DNA of 64,000 nucleotides from Flavobacterium haoranii (GCA_003246205.1 QKBC01000004.1:62001-126000), one strand, 5' to 3'; numbered from the stretch's first letter, positions 43,988-53,572 are shown. Program-made: numbers and translations. Notes: a model not told the origin generated them from the letters alone.

Positions 43988-44542
43988 ATGGAATATAATT
44001 ATATAAAAGCGCTGCACTTAATTTTTGTAGTTACTTGGTTTGCCGGATTATTCTACATTGTCAGACTATTTGTATATCATGCCGAAGCAAAAGACAAACC
44101 GCAACCGGAACAAGATATTCTAATGAAACAATACCAATTAATGGAATATCGTTTGTGGTATATCATTACTTGGCCTAGTGCTGTTTTGGCAAGTATTTTT
44201 GCTTTTTGGATGTTGTTTTTTACAGAACCGGGAAAAGTTTGGTTACAAATGCCTTGGATGCATGTTAAATTATTCTTTGTATTCCTACTTTACTTATATC
44301 ATTTAAAGTGCCATCAAATTTTTCTTCAATTGCAAAAAAACGAAGTCAAACATTCTTCTTCATTTTTCAGACTATGGAATGAAGGAGCAACTATTATCTT
44401 ATTTGCAGTAGTTTTTTTAGTAATTTTAAAAAACGCTATCAATTGGATTTTTGGAGTAATTGGTATTATCCTCTTTTCCGTTTTATTGATGGTCGGATTT
44501 AAATTCTATAAAAAGATAAGAGAGCGCAACGAAAAAAAATAA
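43988..44542 (+). CDS. hemJ: HemJ-type protoporphyrinogen IX oxidase (CopD-like annotation common)
   Basis: HemJ oxidises protoporphyrinogen IX to protoporphyrin IX, linked to the quinone pool. The 184-residue membrane protein starts MEYNYIKALHLIFVVTWFAG with the conserved His10, followed by RLFVYHAEA and MPWMHVKLFFVF, the HemJ hallmarks. HemJ proteins are usually ~140-180 residues with four helices, and here a fifth hydrophobic segment and a basic tail extend the end. Its location 3 bp after the MATE gene in the hemH operon supports the assignment. The kinase gene overlaps its stop (TAATG). Confidence 0.9.
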   Translation: MEYNYIKALHLIFVVTWFAGLFYIVRLFVYHAEAKDKPQPEQDILMKQYQLMEYRLWYIITWPSAVLASIFAFWMLFFTEPGKVWLQMPWMHVKLFFVFLLYLYHLKCHQIFLQLQKNEVKHSSSFFRLWNEGATIILFAVVFLVILKNAINWIFGVIGIILFSVLLMVGFKFYKKIRERNEKK

Positions 44543-46011
44543 TGGCTGATTGGTTTAGTATAAAAAGATTATCATTACGCACGAGAATTTTTTTCTCCAT
44601 GATCTTGTTGACTTTAATTGCTTCGGTCTTAATTGCCGGGGTTTCTATTTACCAATTTCGAAAAGAGGCCAAAGTTTACCACCAGGATCGATTAGAACGG
44701 AAAGAAAATGCAATTTTAGAACACATTAACTATGTACTGCAAACTACAACCTATCCGCTGACTACTGAAAACATTCCTTATATTTTTAAAGAAAAGATCT
44801 TTGAACTATCTGATATCCATAGCATGGAAATCAATTTTTACGATTTGGAAGGCAATCTTTTAATCTCTTCAAAAGCTGTTTTTAAACTAGATAGTGTTCA
44901 ACCTAAGATCAATAAAGCGACACTACAAATTTTACGAAATTCATTAGAAAAACGTTATATAGAATTTACAACCAGAGACGGACAACAATATCGTTCTTCT
45001 TATTCTTATATTAAAGACACTAAATTTAAACCTCTTGCCATTTTAAATCTTCCCTACGAAGAAGACACTACTTTTTATGACAATGAAATTAAAAACTTTT
45101 TGATTCGGTTTGGTCAGGTTTATATTTTAATGCTCCTAATTGCCATTATTTTATCTTATTTCTTATCTAGCTATATCACACAATCCCTAAAAATTATCAG
45201 TGATAAAATCAGGGAAACTAATTTCAACCAATTGAATCAAAAAATCGAACTGGAAGCCGGAAGTAAAGAAATTAACTTATTGATTCAATCCTACAACAAC
45301 ATGGTAGACCAATTAGAAGCCAGTGCCACAAAATTGGCTCAAAGCCAAAGGGAACAAGCTTGGCGTGAAATGGCAAAACAAGTAGCACACGAAATCAAAA
45401 ACCCGCTTACACCAATGCGTTTAACGGTTCAGAATTTTCAACGCAAGTTTGATGAGAACGATCCTAATATCAAGCAAAAGTTAGACGATTTTACCAAAAC
45501 ACTTATCCAGCAAATAGATACTATGAGTTCGGTTGCCAATGCCTTTTCTAATTTTGCTTCTATGCCGGCACAACAAAATGAGACGCTAGATGTTGTTAAA
45601 GTAATTAGACTGGCCTTGGAAATTTTCAACGAAGATTATATTGAGTTCCAATCTTCTAAAGAAAAAATCGTCACCAAATTAGACAGAACGCAGCTTATTC
45701 GTATTATAACGAATTTAGTTAAAAACGGTATTCAAGCTATTCCTGAAGAACAAGTAAACAAACAAGTAAAAGTTTCTGTTACACAAGAAAACAAGCAAGT
45801 TATAATATCGGTTCAAGACAATGGTAAAGGCATTACGGAAGAAAACAAATCACATATCTTCGAACCTAAATTCACTACAAAATCCAGCGGAATGGGTCTA
45901 GGATTAGCTATTATTAAAAACATTATTGAAAATTATAACGGAACTATTACCTTTGAAAGTGTACCAGACCAAGGAACAACATTTTATGTTCATTTACCTA
46001 TAACTGAATAA
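44542..46011 (+). CDS. Membrane sensor histidine kinase (NtrY-like, orphan)
   Basis: This 489-residue kinase has two transmembrane segments (about 17-36 and 188-212) enclosing a periplasmic sensor of ~150 residues. A HAMP-like linker follows, then the phospho-acceptor box REMAKQVAHEIKNPLTPMRL, N box NLVKNGIQAIPEE, G1 DNGKG, and G2 SGMGLGLAIIKN. The H-box is of the NtrY/NtrB kind. No response regulator lies nearby, so the partner is encoded elsewhere. It is translationally coupled to hemJ, suggesting it senses envelope or redox conditions tied to haem. Confidence 0.92.
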   Translation: MADWFSIKRLSLRTRIFFSMILLTLIASVLIAGVSIYQFRKEAKVYHQDRLERKENAILEHINYVLQTTTYPLTTENIPYIFKEKIFELSDIHSMEINFYDLEGNLLISSKAVFKLDSVQPKINKATLQILRNSLEKRYIEFTTRDGQQYRSSYSYIKDTKFKPLAILNLPYEEDTTFYDNEIKNFLIRFGQVYILMLLIAIILSYFLSSYITQSLKIISDKIRETNFNQLNQKIELEAGSKEINLLIQSYNNMVDQLEASATKLAQSQREQAWREMAKQVAHEIKNPLTPMRLTVQNFQRKFDENDPNIKQKLDDFTKTLIQQIDTMSSVANAFSNFASMPAQQNETLDVVKVIRLALEIFNEDYIEFQSSKEKIVTKLDRTQLIRIITNLVKNGIQAIPEEQVNKQVKVSVTQENKQVIISVQDNGKGITEENKSHIFEPKFTTKSSGMGLGLAIIKNIIENYNGTITFESVPDQGTTFYVHLPITE

Positions 46012-46023
46012 ATTTAAAAACAA

Positions 46024-46800
46024 ATGGAAAATATTTTAATTGACATTCAAGATCCTGTAGCGGTTATTACTATTAATCGTCCAACCAAACTTAATGCTCT
46101 TAACAAAAGTACTATTGAAGAATTACACCAGGCTTTTAGCAGCTTATCTACTAACAATGATGTGAAAGTAGTTATTGTAACCGGAAGCGGTGAAAAAGCT
46201 TTTGTTGCCGGAGCTGATATTTCGGAATTTGCTAACTTTAGCGTAGAAGAAGGTGGAAAATTAGCAGCTAAAGGTCAAGAAATACTTTTTGATTATGTTC
46301 AAAATTTTAATAAACCGGTTATTGCTGCAGTAAATGGTTTTGCTCTTGGTGGCGGATTAGAACTAGCTATGGCTTGTCATTTCCGTGTAGCTTCTGATAA
46401 TGCCAAAATGGGCTTGCCGGAAGTGACTTTAGGCGTAATTCCAGGTTATGGAGGAACGCAACGTTTAGCACAATTAGTCGGAAAAGGAAGAGCAATGGAA
46501 ATGATCATAACCGCTGGAATGATTGATGCTAATACTGCTCTAAATTATGGATTGGTTAACCATGTTGTAGAACAAACAGAATTATTGAATTTAGCCAAAG
46601 GAATCGCTGAAAAAATTACTAAAAATTCAAGTGTAGCTATTGCTAAAGCTATCGAATCTATTAACGCCGGTTTTGAAGATGGTGTTAATGGTTATACAGT
46701 AGAAATCAACAACTTCGGCGCTTGTTTTGGCACTGAAGATTTTAAAGAAGGTACAACTGCTTTCTTAGAAAAACGCAAAGCAAATTTCCCAGGGAAATAA
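46024..46800 (+). CDS. Enoyl-CoA hydratase/isomerase (crotonase family)
   Basis: This 258-residue cytoplasmic crotonase has the oxyanion-hole segments SGEKAFVAGADISEF and NGFALGGGLELAMACHF with a catalytic Glu. LPEVTLGVIPGYGGTQRL holds the second catalytic Glu region. These mark an active enoyl-CoA hydratase adding water to 2-enoyl-CoA in fatty- or amino-acid breakdown. It lies 12 bp after the kinase gene, though no metabolic link to haem is obvious. Confidence 0.92.
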   Translation: MENILIDIQDPVAVITINRPTKLNALNKSTIEELHQAFSSLSTNNDVKVVIVTGSGEKAFVAGADISEFANFSVEEGGKLAAKGQEILFDYVQNFNKPVIAAVNGFALGGGLELAMACHFRVASDNAKMGLPEVTLGVIPGYGGTQRLAQLVGKGRAMEMIITAGMIDANTALNYGLVNHVVEQTELLNLAKGIAEKITKNSSVAIAKAIESINAGFEDGVNGYTVEINNFGACFGTEDFKEGTTAFLEKRKANFPGK

Positions 46801-46818
46801 TTTAATCTTAAATAATAC

Positions 46819-48417
46819 ATGAAATTTAAACACCTCTTTTTTATCGTTTTATTTGCAGCTCTGACTGCAAACTTTGTTAACTCCCAATCTACAAATTTCA
46901 AAGTAATCAAAAGTGAGATCTTTAAGGACAAAAACACTAATTCAGAACTGATCTTTTCCGCAAGTGATGACGAAGGCGGTTTAGTACTCCTTAGACAATT
47001 ATTCAGTGCTTTAGGCAGAAATTCAAGAGGGTATATTTTAGAATATTATGACAAAAAATTAAACCTTATCAATCATAAAGAATTTGAAGATAAAAAAACT
47101 GTATTTAAAGGAATGTTTGTTAAAGACAACACATTAAACCTAATTGAATGTGTCATAAACAGCAAAGAAGAAACCCTTGATTATAATGTAATTAAAGGAA
47201 ATTTAAATGATTTCAATTTCTCAAAAGAAAATATTTTTTCTATAGGAAAAGATAATGTTAAAAGTCCTTTTGCAATGGGTGTTGGCTTATTCTTTTTCTC
47301 TAATCTTAATCAAATTGACCACGATCCAACAGGAGAGGTAAAAATTTCTGCATCAGGTAATTTTATTGCGTTCAATTTTGACATTAAGAACAAAGAGCAA
47401 GAAACACATAGGGTTTTAGTTTACAACAATACTCTTAATAAAGTATATGACCAAGAATTTTCAGAAAACATAAAAGATAAATATTTTAAATATAATTCTT
47501 TCGAGGTAAGCGATGAAGATGGAACTATATATTTTTTAGGAAAAGCTTATAAAAATGAAAGTTTTAAAGAAAGAGTTAATGATGAAATAAACTATTACTA
47601 TATGTTATATCGTATTAATGCTGAATCCATTAATTCAAAATCTTTTGACACTAATGATACTTATATAAGTTCACTGGAAGTTTTGTTAACCCCAAAAGGT
47701 CTTTTCTGCATTGGAATGTATTCTGAAAAAAACTCAAATGATTTTAGAGGATTTGCTTACTATAAACTCGACAAAAATGTATTAACTGTTGAAAAAGCAA
47801 AAATGAATCCTTTTACTGAACAATTTATGATCGATAAATACGGTGAGAAAAAAGGAAAAAAGAAATCAGGTAAAGAAAAAGAATTAAGCAACATAGTATA
47901 CCGTAGTTTTTTCATATCTGAAAATAATGAAATTTATTTTAATGCAGAAGAATTTTATATTTCAACCTATACTACGTTCGGTGCTAATGGTACAACATCA
48001 ACAAGAACAGCTTATCACTATAATGACATCTATTCTTGTAAGCTTAACTTCGATGGTGACTTGATTTGGATGCGCACAATCAACAAAGGACAATCGACTT
48101 CAGGTATAGTTGATTATTTATCATTTACCTCTGGAGTTAAGAATAGTAAAATGTATTTATTCTTAAACGGTGCTGACGAAGTAAAAAAATTAAAAGATAA
48201 TCGTATTTCTTTTGCTCAAAGTAAAATCAAGAAAATGAATTTGTACGTTATTGAAATTGAGCCAAATGGGAATTTCAACTATAAAATTCTAATCAACGAT
48301 AAAGATTCAAAGGTTACTTATAAAACATATGGAGGTCTTTTTTCAAATAATTCTTCTGCCATCTTTTTAGAAGGAAATAAAGGAAGAGATAAACGAATCG
48401 CTAAAATTGAATTATAA
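46819..48417 (+). CDS. Secreted protein of unknown function
   Basis: This 532-residue protein has a signal peptide (KHLFFIVLFAALTANFVNSQ), no lipobox and no T9SS sorting domain. The body is rich in repeated short strand patterns (ISASGNFIAFNFD, VSDEDGTIYFLGKAY, ISENNEIYFNAEEFY), suggesting a beta-propeller-like fold, probably periplasmic. A Lys-rich insert (GEKKGKKKSGKEKE) interrupts it. I do not recognise a family. It starts 18 bp after the crotonase gene. Confidence 0.7.
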   Translation: MKFKHLFFIVLFAALTANFVNSQSTNFKVIKSEIFKDKNTNSELIFSASDDEGGLVLLRQLFSALGRNSRGYILEYYDKKLNLINHKEFEDKKTVFKGMFVKDNTLNLIECVINSKEETLDYNVIKGNLNDFNFSKENIFSIGKDNVKSPFAMGVGLFFFSNLNQIDHDPTGEVKISASGNFIAFNFDIKNKEQETHRVLVYNNTLNKVYDQEFSENIKDKYFKYNSFEVSDEDGTIYFLGKAYKNESFKERVNDEINYYYMLYRINAESINSKSFDTNDTYISSLEVLLTPKGLFCIGMYSEKNSNDFRGFAYYKLDKNVLTVEKAKMNPFTEQFMIDKYGEKKGKKKSGKEKELSNIVYRSFFISENNEIYFNAEEFYISTYTTFGANGTTSTRTAYHYNDIYSCKLNFDGDLIWMRTINKGQSTSGIVDYLSFTSGVKNSKMYLFLNGADEVKKLKDNRISFAQSKIKKMNLYVIEIEPNGNFNYKILINDKDSKVTYKTYGGLFSNNSSAIFLEGNKGRDKRIAKIEL

Positions 48418-48452
48418 AAAACCTAGCTAATATAAATTATACTATAAAAATA

Positions 48453-48496
48453 TTCAAACAAATAAGCGCAATAAAAACTGAGCTTATTTGTTTGAA
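48453..48496. terminator. Bidirectional terminator with perfect 15-bp stem
   Basis: TTCAAACAAATAAGC pairs perfectly with GCTTATTTGTTTGAA across a 14-nt loop, between the convergent 46819 gene and trpS. Flanking T-runs are short, so efficiency is uncertain. The stem's own AT-rich base may serve. Confidence 0.7.
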
Positions 48497-48583
48497 CTAA
48501 TTTAGACTTATAACTTTTATTTAATATTTTATTTTTTAAATCTATCTTACAATCTCAACTAGCAGTTCTAAGACAATTTATTA

Positions 48584-49552
48584 TTAATACCCTAATTTTT
48601 CTCTAACGCGTTTTAACACTATACTACCAATAGTACTTGCTTTTTGTGCACCAGCCAACAACAATCGGTCTACTTCTTCCAAGTTATTGATATAGTAGTT
48701 GTATTTTTCTCTTTCGATTGCAAATTTTTCTACGATCAACTCAAACAAAGCTTGTTTTGCATGTCCGTATCCATAACCACCTGCTAAATAATTTTTACGC
48801 ATTTCCTCAGTTTGTTCAGGAGTAGCTAATAATTTATAAATGGCAAAACAGTTACACGTATCCGGATTTTTAGGCTCTTCTAACGGTGTGCTATCTGTTT
48901 GAATATTCATAATTTGTTTGCGTAATTTTTTATCGTCTTCAAAAATATTGATAAAGTTATTGCGCGATTTACTCATTTTTTCTCCATCAGTTCCCGGGAT
49001 AATCATAATGGTTTCATCAATCTTTGCTTCCGGAAGTACAAAAGTATCTCCCATTTGATGATTGAATCGAGAAGCAACATCACGAGTAATTTCCAAATGC
49101 TGTAATTGGTCCTTACCTACCGGAACGAACTCGGCATCATACAATAAAATATCGGCAGCCATAAGCATAGGATATGTGAACAATCCGGCATTTACATCGT
49201 CTAAACGATCGGCTTTATCTTTAAAAGAATGTGCCAATGTTAAACGTTGGTAAGGAAAAAAACAACTCAAATACCATGAAAGTTCTGTAACCTGCGGAAC
49301 ATCGCTTTGACGGTAGAAGACAACTTTTTCAGTATCTAATCCGCATGCCAGCCATGTAGCCGCAACACTATAGGTATTGGCGCGTAATAATTCGCCATCT
49401 TTAATTTGTGTAATGGAATGCAAGTCTGCAATAAATAGGAACGATTCGTTCTCCGGCTTTTTAGTCATTTCAATGGCCGGAAGAATAGCTCCTAACAAAT
49501 TTCCTAAGTGTGGCGTTCCTGTACTTTGAACTCCTGTAAGTATTTTTGCCAT
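48584..49552 (-). CDS. trpS: Tryptophanyl-tRNA synthetase
   Basis: TrpS charges tRNA-Trp. This class I synthetase of 322 residues has the HIGH-like motif GTPHLGNLLGA near residue 15 and the KMSKS motif (GEKMSKSRNNFI) near 195. The size matches bacterial enzymes. A TAATTTTG box lies about 16 bp before the ATG. It is transcribed alone. Confidence 0.97.
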   Translation of the reverse strand: MAKILTGVQSTGTPHLGNLLGAILPAIEMTKKPENESFLFIADLHSITQIKDGELLRANTYSVAATWLACGLDTEKVVFYRQSDVPQVTELSWYLSCFFPYQRLTLAHSFKDKADRLDDVNAGLFTYPMLMAADILLYDAEFVPVGKDQLQHLEITRDVASRFNHQMGDTFVLPEAKIDETIMIIPGTDGEKMSKSRNNFINIFEDDKKLRKQIMNIQTDSTPLEEPKNPDTCNCFAIYKLLATPEQTEEMRKNYLAGGYGYGHAKQALFELIVEKFAIEREKYNYYINNLEEVDRLLLAGAQKASTIGSIVLKRVREKLGY

Positions 49553-49671
49553 TTTATATAATTTTTTGCAAAATTAGAACATTTCAATGTAAGGAGAAAG
49601 GAAAAAACAATAGAGTTCTTCTCATTTTTATAAAGAAACAAACAACTTATCTGTTTAACGCCAAATATTCT

Positions 49672-49679
49672 TATTTTTG
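49672..49679 (+). promoter_or_regulatory. -7 box of the second plsC-like gene
   Basis: TATTTTTG fits TAnnTTTG and lies about 70 bp before the start codon. Confidence 0.4.
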
Positions 49680-49748
49680 ACATTGAGAAGTTCTTATTTC
49701 GATACAAATAGAATAAATTAAATAAAAAACACCTACAGACAATTCTTA

Positions 49749-50483
49749 ATGAAAATTCTACATTATATTTTTTGGTTTTTCTGGCGCATTTGGTTTTACA
49801 TCTTAGTAATGATCCCGATCATTATACTTTCTCCTGTTTTATTGATATTGGTAAGTTCGGAAAGCACCTATAAACTTTTCTTTAGAGTAGCCCGGTTTTG
49901 GGGAAAATTTGTGCTTTTTGGCATGGGTTTTTACCTTAAAGTTAAAATAGATGAACCTTTAGAAAAAGGTAAAAGTTATATGCTGGTTGCCAATCATACC
50001 TCGATGACTGATATCATGTTAATGTTGGTTGTTGTTAAAAATAATCCTTTTGTTTTTGTTGGAAAAAAGGAACTTTCTAAATTCCCTATTTTCGGATTTT
50101 TCTATAAAAGAGTTTGTATCATGGTTGACAGAAACAGCAGCAAAAGTCGTTACCAAGTTTTTGAAAGAGCCCAAAAAAGACTACAACAAGGTTTGAGCAT
50201 TTGTATTTTTCCGGAAGGTGGCGTGCCAGATGATGAGAGTATTATTTTAGATGAATTTAAAGATGGTGCTTTTCGTTTAGCTATTGAACATCAAATACCG
50301 GTAGTTCCTATGAGTTTTATTGATAACAAAAAACGTTTCCCTTTTCGGTTTTTTAGTGGAAAACCCGGAAGGATGCGTGTTAAAATTCATAAACCAATTG
50401 AAACTACAGGCATGACTCTTGATAACAAAACTCATTTAAAAAATGAAGTCAGAGCCATTATTTTAAAAGATTTAAAACATTAA
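49749..50483 (+). CDS. plsC: PlsC-like 1-acylglycerol-3-phosphate acyltransferase, second copy
   Basis: This 244-residue membrane-bound acyltransferase has hydrophobic N-terminal segments (about 6-36), motif I NHTSMTDIML (HxxxxD), VMVDRNSSKSRYQ, and substrate motif FPEGGVPDDES. The last differs from the FPEGTRS of the first copy at 15.7 kb, hinting at a different acyl donor or acceptor, perhaps in lyso-ornithine or other lipid synthesis. It is transcribed alone and its stop codon lies within the terminator stem. Confidence 0.88.
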   Translation: MKILHYIFWFFWRIWFYILVMIPIIILSPVLLILVSSESTYKLFFRVARFWGKFVLFGMGFYLKVKIDEPLEKGKSYMLVANHTSMTDIMLMLVVVKNNPFVFVGKKELSKFPIFGFFYKRVCIMVDRNSSKSRYQVFERAQKRLQQGLSICIFPEGGVPDDESIILDEFKDGAFRLAIEHQIPVVPMSFIDNKKRFPFRFFSGKPGRMRVKIHKPIETTGMTLDNKTHLKNEVRAIILKDLKH

Positions 50484-50509
50484 AAAAGCCCTTTAAAAAG
50501 GGCTTTTTT
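50482..50509 (+). terminator. Terminator overlapping the plsC stop codon
   Basis: The stem AAAAAAGCCCTT/AAGGGCTTTTTT has a 4-nt loop. Confidence 0.9.
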
Positions 50510-50570
50510 AGTTTCATACTTATAAGCAGAAACACTTAACTAAAAATTTAAGCTAACCAACTAAAGCTTA

Positions 50571-52484
50571 TTAAAAATGGTAACTTATACCGGTATATAA
50601 ACCTATAACATACGGTTTAAAGTTTCCGGCATTTTCACTAAACGTATTGATCTGGTATTTAAACATAGGCTGAAGATTCGCTTGAAACGATTTCAAAAAC
50701 ATATATTTAAAACCCAAACCGACATTACTACTAAAATGTATACTGTTTAAATTATTGGCTTTACCAATATTCATTTCCATTCCTTCAGAAAGTAATTTTA
50801 CTTCATTTTGCTGTAGAAATAAAGTACTCATTCCTCCTATTACTTCTATTCCGAACTTTTTATCTAAGAGTTTATAACTTAACTCAAACGGAACTTCAAC
50901 ATATCCGATTTGTTGATTTAGGTTTCCAACTTCATCTTGTGAAAAATTTTCCACATCACCATAAACATCTACTTTCTTGTTGTATAACATAATATTTTTA
51001 GCGGCTTCTGTTCTGTCTACATGTAATGTGTTTTCTGCCAGCCGCGTTGTGCTACTTAACTTCAATACAGAAGAATGATATACATTTTGTGTATCATAAC
51101 TAAATGCTAAACTGTTAACTCCTGCTCGAAGTGCCAGTTTTGGTGTTACTTGATATTCTACACCAACACCGTAACTTAATGAGGTTTGATAGCTTTTTGA
51201 ATTGGAAGTAAATTGTTCGTCTAAAGGAGATCCTTCTGCTAAAGAATTAAAATAAACGGGCGCCGCATTAGTACTGACAGCCCATTTATTTCTCTTCTCT
51301 TCTTTTTCTTTTTCATCAGCATTCTTTCCCTCTTCTTTTTCTTTAAGCAATTTTTCAAGTGCATTTTCTTCTTTTAATACTTCTGCAACTTGAGTACTAT
51401 CTTGAACAATTTGTTTCTCTAGATCCGTCAAAACCTTATTTGATAATAAGGTGCTGTCAATAATCCCGGGATTATTGTTAAATTCAGTTAATTCTTCAAT
51501 TTTATTTTTGTTAAAATCGAGTATACCTGCTGCAAGGCTTTCATTATCCATTTTTTGATTTAACAATAAATCTTCATTAGCATTTCCTTTTTCAGTATTG
51601 TCATTCTGAACAACAGTATTGTTTGCTTTGCCTGCTGCCTGAATGAGCCCATTATTTTCTTTTTCAATAGCAATTTTTCCCTTCTGAGAATCTGTTTTAT
51701 TTGTCTTTGCATCACCAAAATCTTGTGCTGTTTGTTGCTGCTTTTTCAATTCATTCGCCAAATCAGTTTGATAATTCTCATCTTCTGAAATTAAATTTCC
51801 TCTTTGTTTTTCTTTATACTTATTTGACGAATTGGAAGTGTTGTTTGTTAAAGATTCACTTTCAACCCACTTTACAATATTTTTATCTGATTCTTTTTGG
51901 TTTGTACTATTCTTTTTACTTTTAGTATTATTAACTAATGCTTCTCTCGATTTCTGAGTTAATGGCTCCGACAATTGCTTTTTTTCTAACCTATTTCCTT
52001 TTTCAGAACGTTTTTTATTTTGTTCTTCAGAACCAACAAATTGGCTTTCATTATAAGAATCCTGTGTTTTATTTAACTCTTCTCTTTCTTCAACACTAGT
52101 TACTATTTCTCCAGGCTGTACTAAAACTCCTTTTCCATTTTGATAATCTTCTTCGAAATTTAATTTTTTATCCTGTTTCATTTCTCCTGAATTTGGTTTT
52201 CCATTTACCAAATCAGGTGCTTCATTTGTTATTTCTCCATTAGGATTATTATCATTTACAATACCCGAAGAAAAAGAATCTTTAGCAAGATAGAACAAGA
52301 AAAAACCTAAAACTAAAGAAGCTGCAATGCCGGATGCTTTAAACCAAAAAGGAATAACGCGTCTTTTCTTTTTCTTTTCATTTAGTCTCTTTTCAATATT
52401 GTCCCAAGCATCTTGAGGCGGTTGTACCTCAAAATCTTTAAACTTTTCTTGAAATAATCTTTCTATGTTTTTATTTTCTTTCAT
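50571..52484 (-). CDS. Trans-envelope protein: cytoplasmic head, one TM helix, long linker, outer-membrane barrel
   Basis: ATG 52484 is chosen over a TTG at 52499, giving 637 residues. The first ~45 residues are charged and cytoplasmic (LFQEKFKDFEVQPPQDAWDNIEKRL, the opening shared by proteins encoded next to ECF sigma genes in Bacteroidota). A single TM helix follows (ASGIAASLVLGFFLFYLA), then ~320 residues of Lys/Glu/Asn-rich low-complexity linker. The C-terminal ~225 residues are a porin-like barrel ending VIGLYTGISYHF. The gene starts 18 bp after the ECF sigma gene, so the head is a candidate anti-sigma factor. It has no classical zinc anti-sigma motif. Confidence 0.75.
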   Translation of the reverse strand: MKENKNIERLFQEKFKDFEVQPPQDAWDNIEKRLNEKKKKRRVIPFWFKASGIAASLVLGFFLFYLAKDSFSSGIVNDNNPNGEITNEAPDLVNGKPNSGEMKQDKKLNFEEDYQNGKGVLVQPGEIVTSVEEREELNKTQDSYNESQFVGSEEQNKKRSEKGNRLEKKQLSEPLTQKSREALVNNTKSKKNSTNQKESDKNIVKWVESESLTNNTSNSSNKYKEKQRGNLISEDENYQTDLANELKKQQQTAQDFGDAKTNKTDSQKGKIAIEKENNGLIQAAGKANNTVVQNDNTEKGNANEDLLLNQKMDNESLAAGILDFNKNKIEELTEFNNNPGIIDSTLLSNKVLTDLEKQIVQDSTQVAEVLKEENALEKLLKEKEEGKNADEKEKEEKRNKWAVSTNAAPVYFNSLAEGSPLDEQFTSNSKSYQTSLSYGVGVEYQVTPKLALRAGVNSLAFSYDTQNVYHSSVLKLSSTTRLAENTLHVDRTEAAKNIMLYNKKVDVYGDVENFSQDEVGNLNQQIGYVEVPFELSYKLLDKKFGIEVIGGMSTLFLQQNEVKLLSEGMEMNIGKANNLNSIHFSSNVGLGFKYMFLKSFQANLQPMFKYQINTFSENAGNFKPYVIGLYTGISYHF

Positions 52485-52502
52485 TACACTATTTGTCAAA
52501 CA

Positions 52503-53045
52503 TCATTTTACATTGGGCCAGATAGATTGATTATGTTTTTCAATACGTTCTTTTAAAATCCCTTTGGCTCTTGCCAAATTAGACTTTGATGTCCCAATAT
52601 TAATATCTAGCATTTCTGCAATTTCTTTATGTGAATACCCGTCAATCACATACAGATTAAAGACTAATCTATAGCGATCCGGCAGTTCCTGTATAATTTG
52701 AGTCAGAAATTCTAATGAAATATTCTCATCTTCTATTTCCACTTCATCTTGTTCAGGAATATTCTCGCTTATGATCTCAAAAATTCCTTTTGTCCTATAC
52801 TGTTGTAAAACATAGTTAATAACTACTCGTTTAGCCCAACCTTCAAAAGAACCTTTAAACTGATAATGATTTATTTTTTCAAAGAGCAATAAAAAACCTT
52901 CTTGTAAATTATCTTGAGCTTCCTCATAACTTCTCGAATACTTAAGACAAACTGCAAATATTTTAGGACTTAAAAGTCTATATATTTGCTCTTGAGCCTT
53001 AGTATTTCCTTTCTTACAATCATGTATAAGTTGCTCTACTATCAA
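52503..53045 (-). CDS. ECF-type RNA polymerase sigma factor
   Basis: This 180-residue sigma factor has region 2 (EQIYRLLSPKIFAVCLKYSRSYEEAQDNLQEGFLLLFEKI) and region 4 (LPDRYRLVFNLYVIDGYSHKEIAEMLDINIGTSKSNLARAK). The only sensible start is TTG 53045, since a nearby ATG at 53052 is out of frame. It lies 12 bp after the small lipoprotein gene and before the trans-envelope protein gene, its likely regulator. Confidence 0.92.
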   Translation of the reverse strand: MIVEQLIHDCKKGNTKAQEQIYRLLSPKIFAVCLKYSRSYEEAQDNLQEGFLLLFEKINHYQFKGSFEGWAKRVVINYVLQQYRTKGIFEIISENIPEQDEVEIEDENISLEFLTQIIQELPDRYRLVFNLYVIDGYSHKEIAEMLDINIGTSKSNLARAKGILKERIEKHNQSIWPNVK

Positions 53046-53057
53046 AATTCATTTTAA

Positions 53058-53471
53058 TTATTCTACTACAGGAACTTCTACTTCATAAAAGACGTCTTCA
53101 CCATTATCGTCAACACCCTGCCAAAATTTAAAAATATAAGATCCGTTACTTGTTACATAAAATTCCAATGTTGCTGATTCTAAATCATCCGTATATACTT
53201 CACAATTATTTGATTCTTGAACAATATTTTGAACTGCAACAATTCTTTCATTTAAGTTTTTTTCATAATAAAAACCACTAAATGAGTGACAGGCTGATGG
53301 TCTATAATACCAAACTTTAATCTGATATGTTTGTCCTATTACAAATTCCGAAGGCATCTCAACTTCCTGAACAGGTAACAGCTCATAATGGAAATTTGTC
53401 CCGTCATCATTATTAAGACTACAGGCAGACACAATAAAGACCAAACTTAATAACAGAAATATTTTTTTCAT
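53058..53471 (-). CDS. Small lipoprotein upstream of the ECF sigma gene
   Basis: This 137-residue lipoprotein has the signal ending VSAC (Cys17) and then SLNNDDG. The mature part is beta-rich (QTYQIKVWYYRPSACHSFSGFYYEKN) with two further Cys. I recognise no family. Its position directly before the sigma and its partner suggests it belongs to the same envelope-signalling unit, either as sensor input or as a target. Confidence 0.72.
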   Translation of the reverse strand: MKKIFLLLSLVFIVSACSLNNDDGTNFHYELLPVQEVEMPSEFVIGQTYQIKVWYYRPSACHSFSGFYYEKNLNERIVAVQNIVQESNNCEVYTDDLESATLEFYVTSNGSYIFKFWQGVDDNGEDVFYEVEVPVVE

Positions 53472-53550
53472 TATTATTATTTTAATTGAATAGGGGCATT
53501 TATTTTAATAGATGCTTTTTAAATAAAAAGGTTGCGTTGAATTTAAAAAA

Positions 53551-53572
53551 AATCCCGAAATATTTCGGGATT
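53551..53572 (-). terminator. Terminator of recA
   Basis: The stem AATCCCGAAA/TTTCGGGATT with a 2-nt spacer loop is followed on the minus strand by a run of T. Its arms resemble the sRNA terminator, but the rest of that element is absent. Confidence 0.88.

Noticed and set aside
44542-46011. Two-component pair with a response regulator
   Set aside because: No receiver-domain gene was found within several kb, so the kinase is recorded as an orphan.
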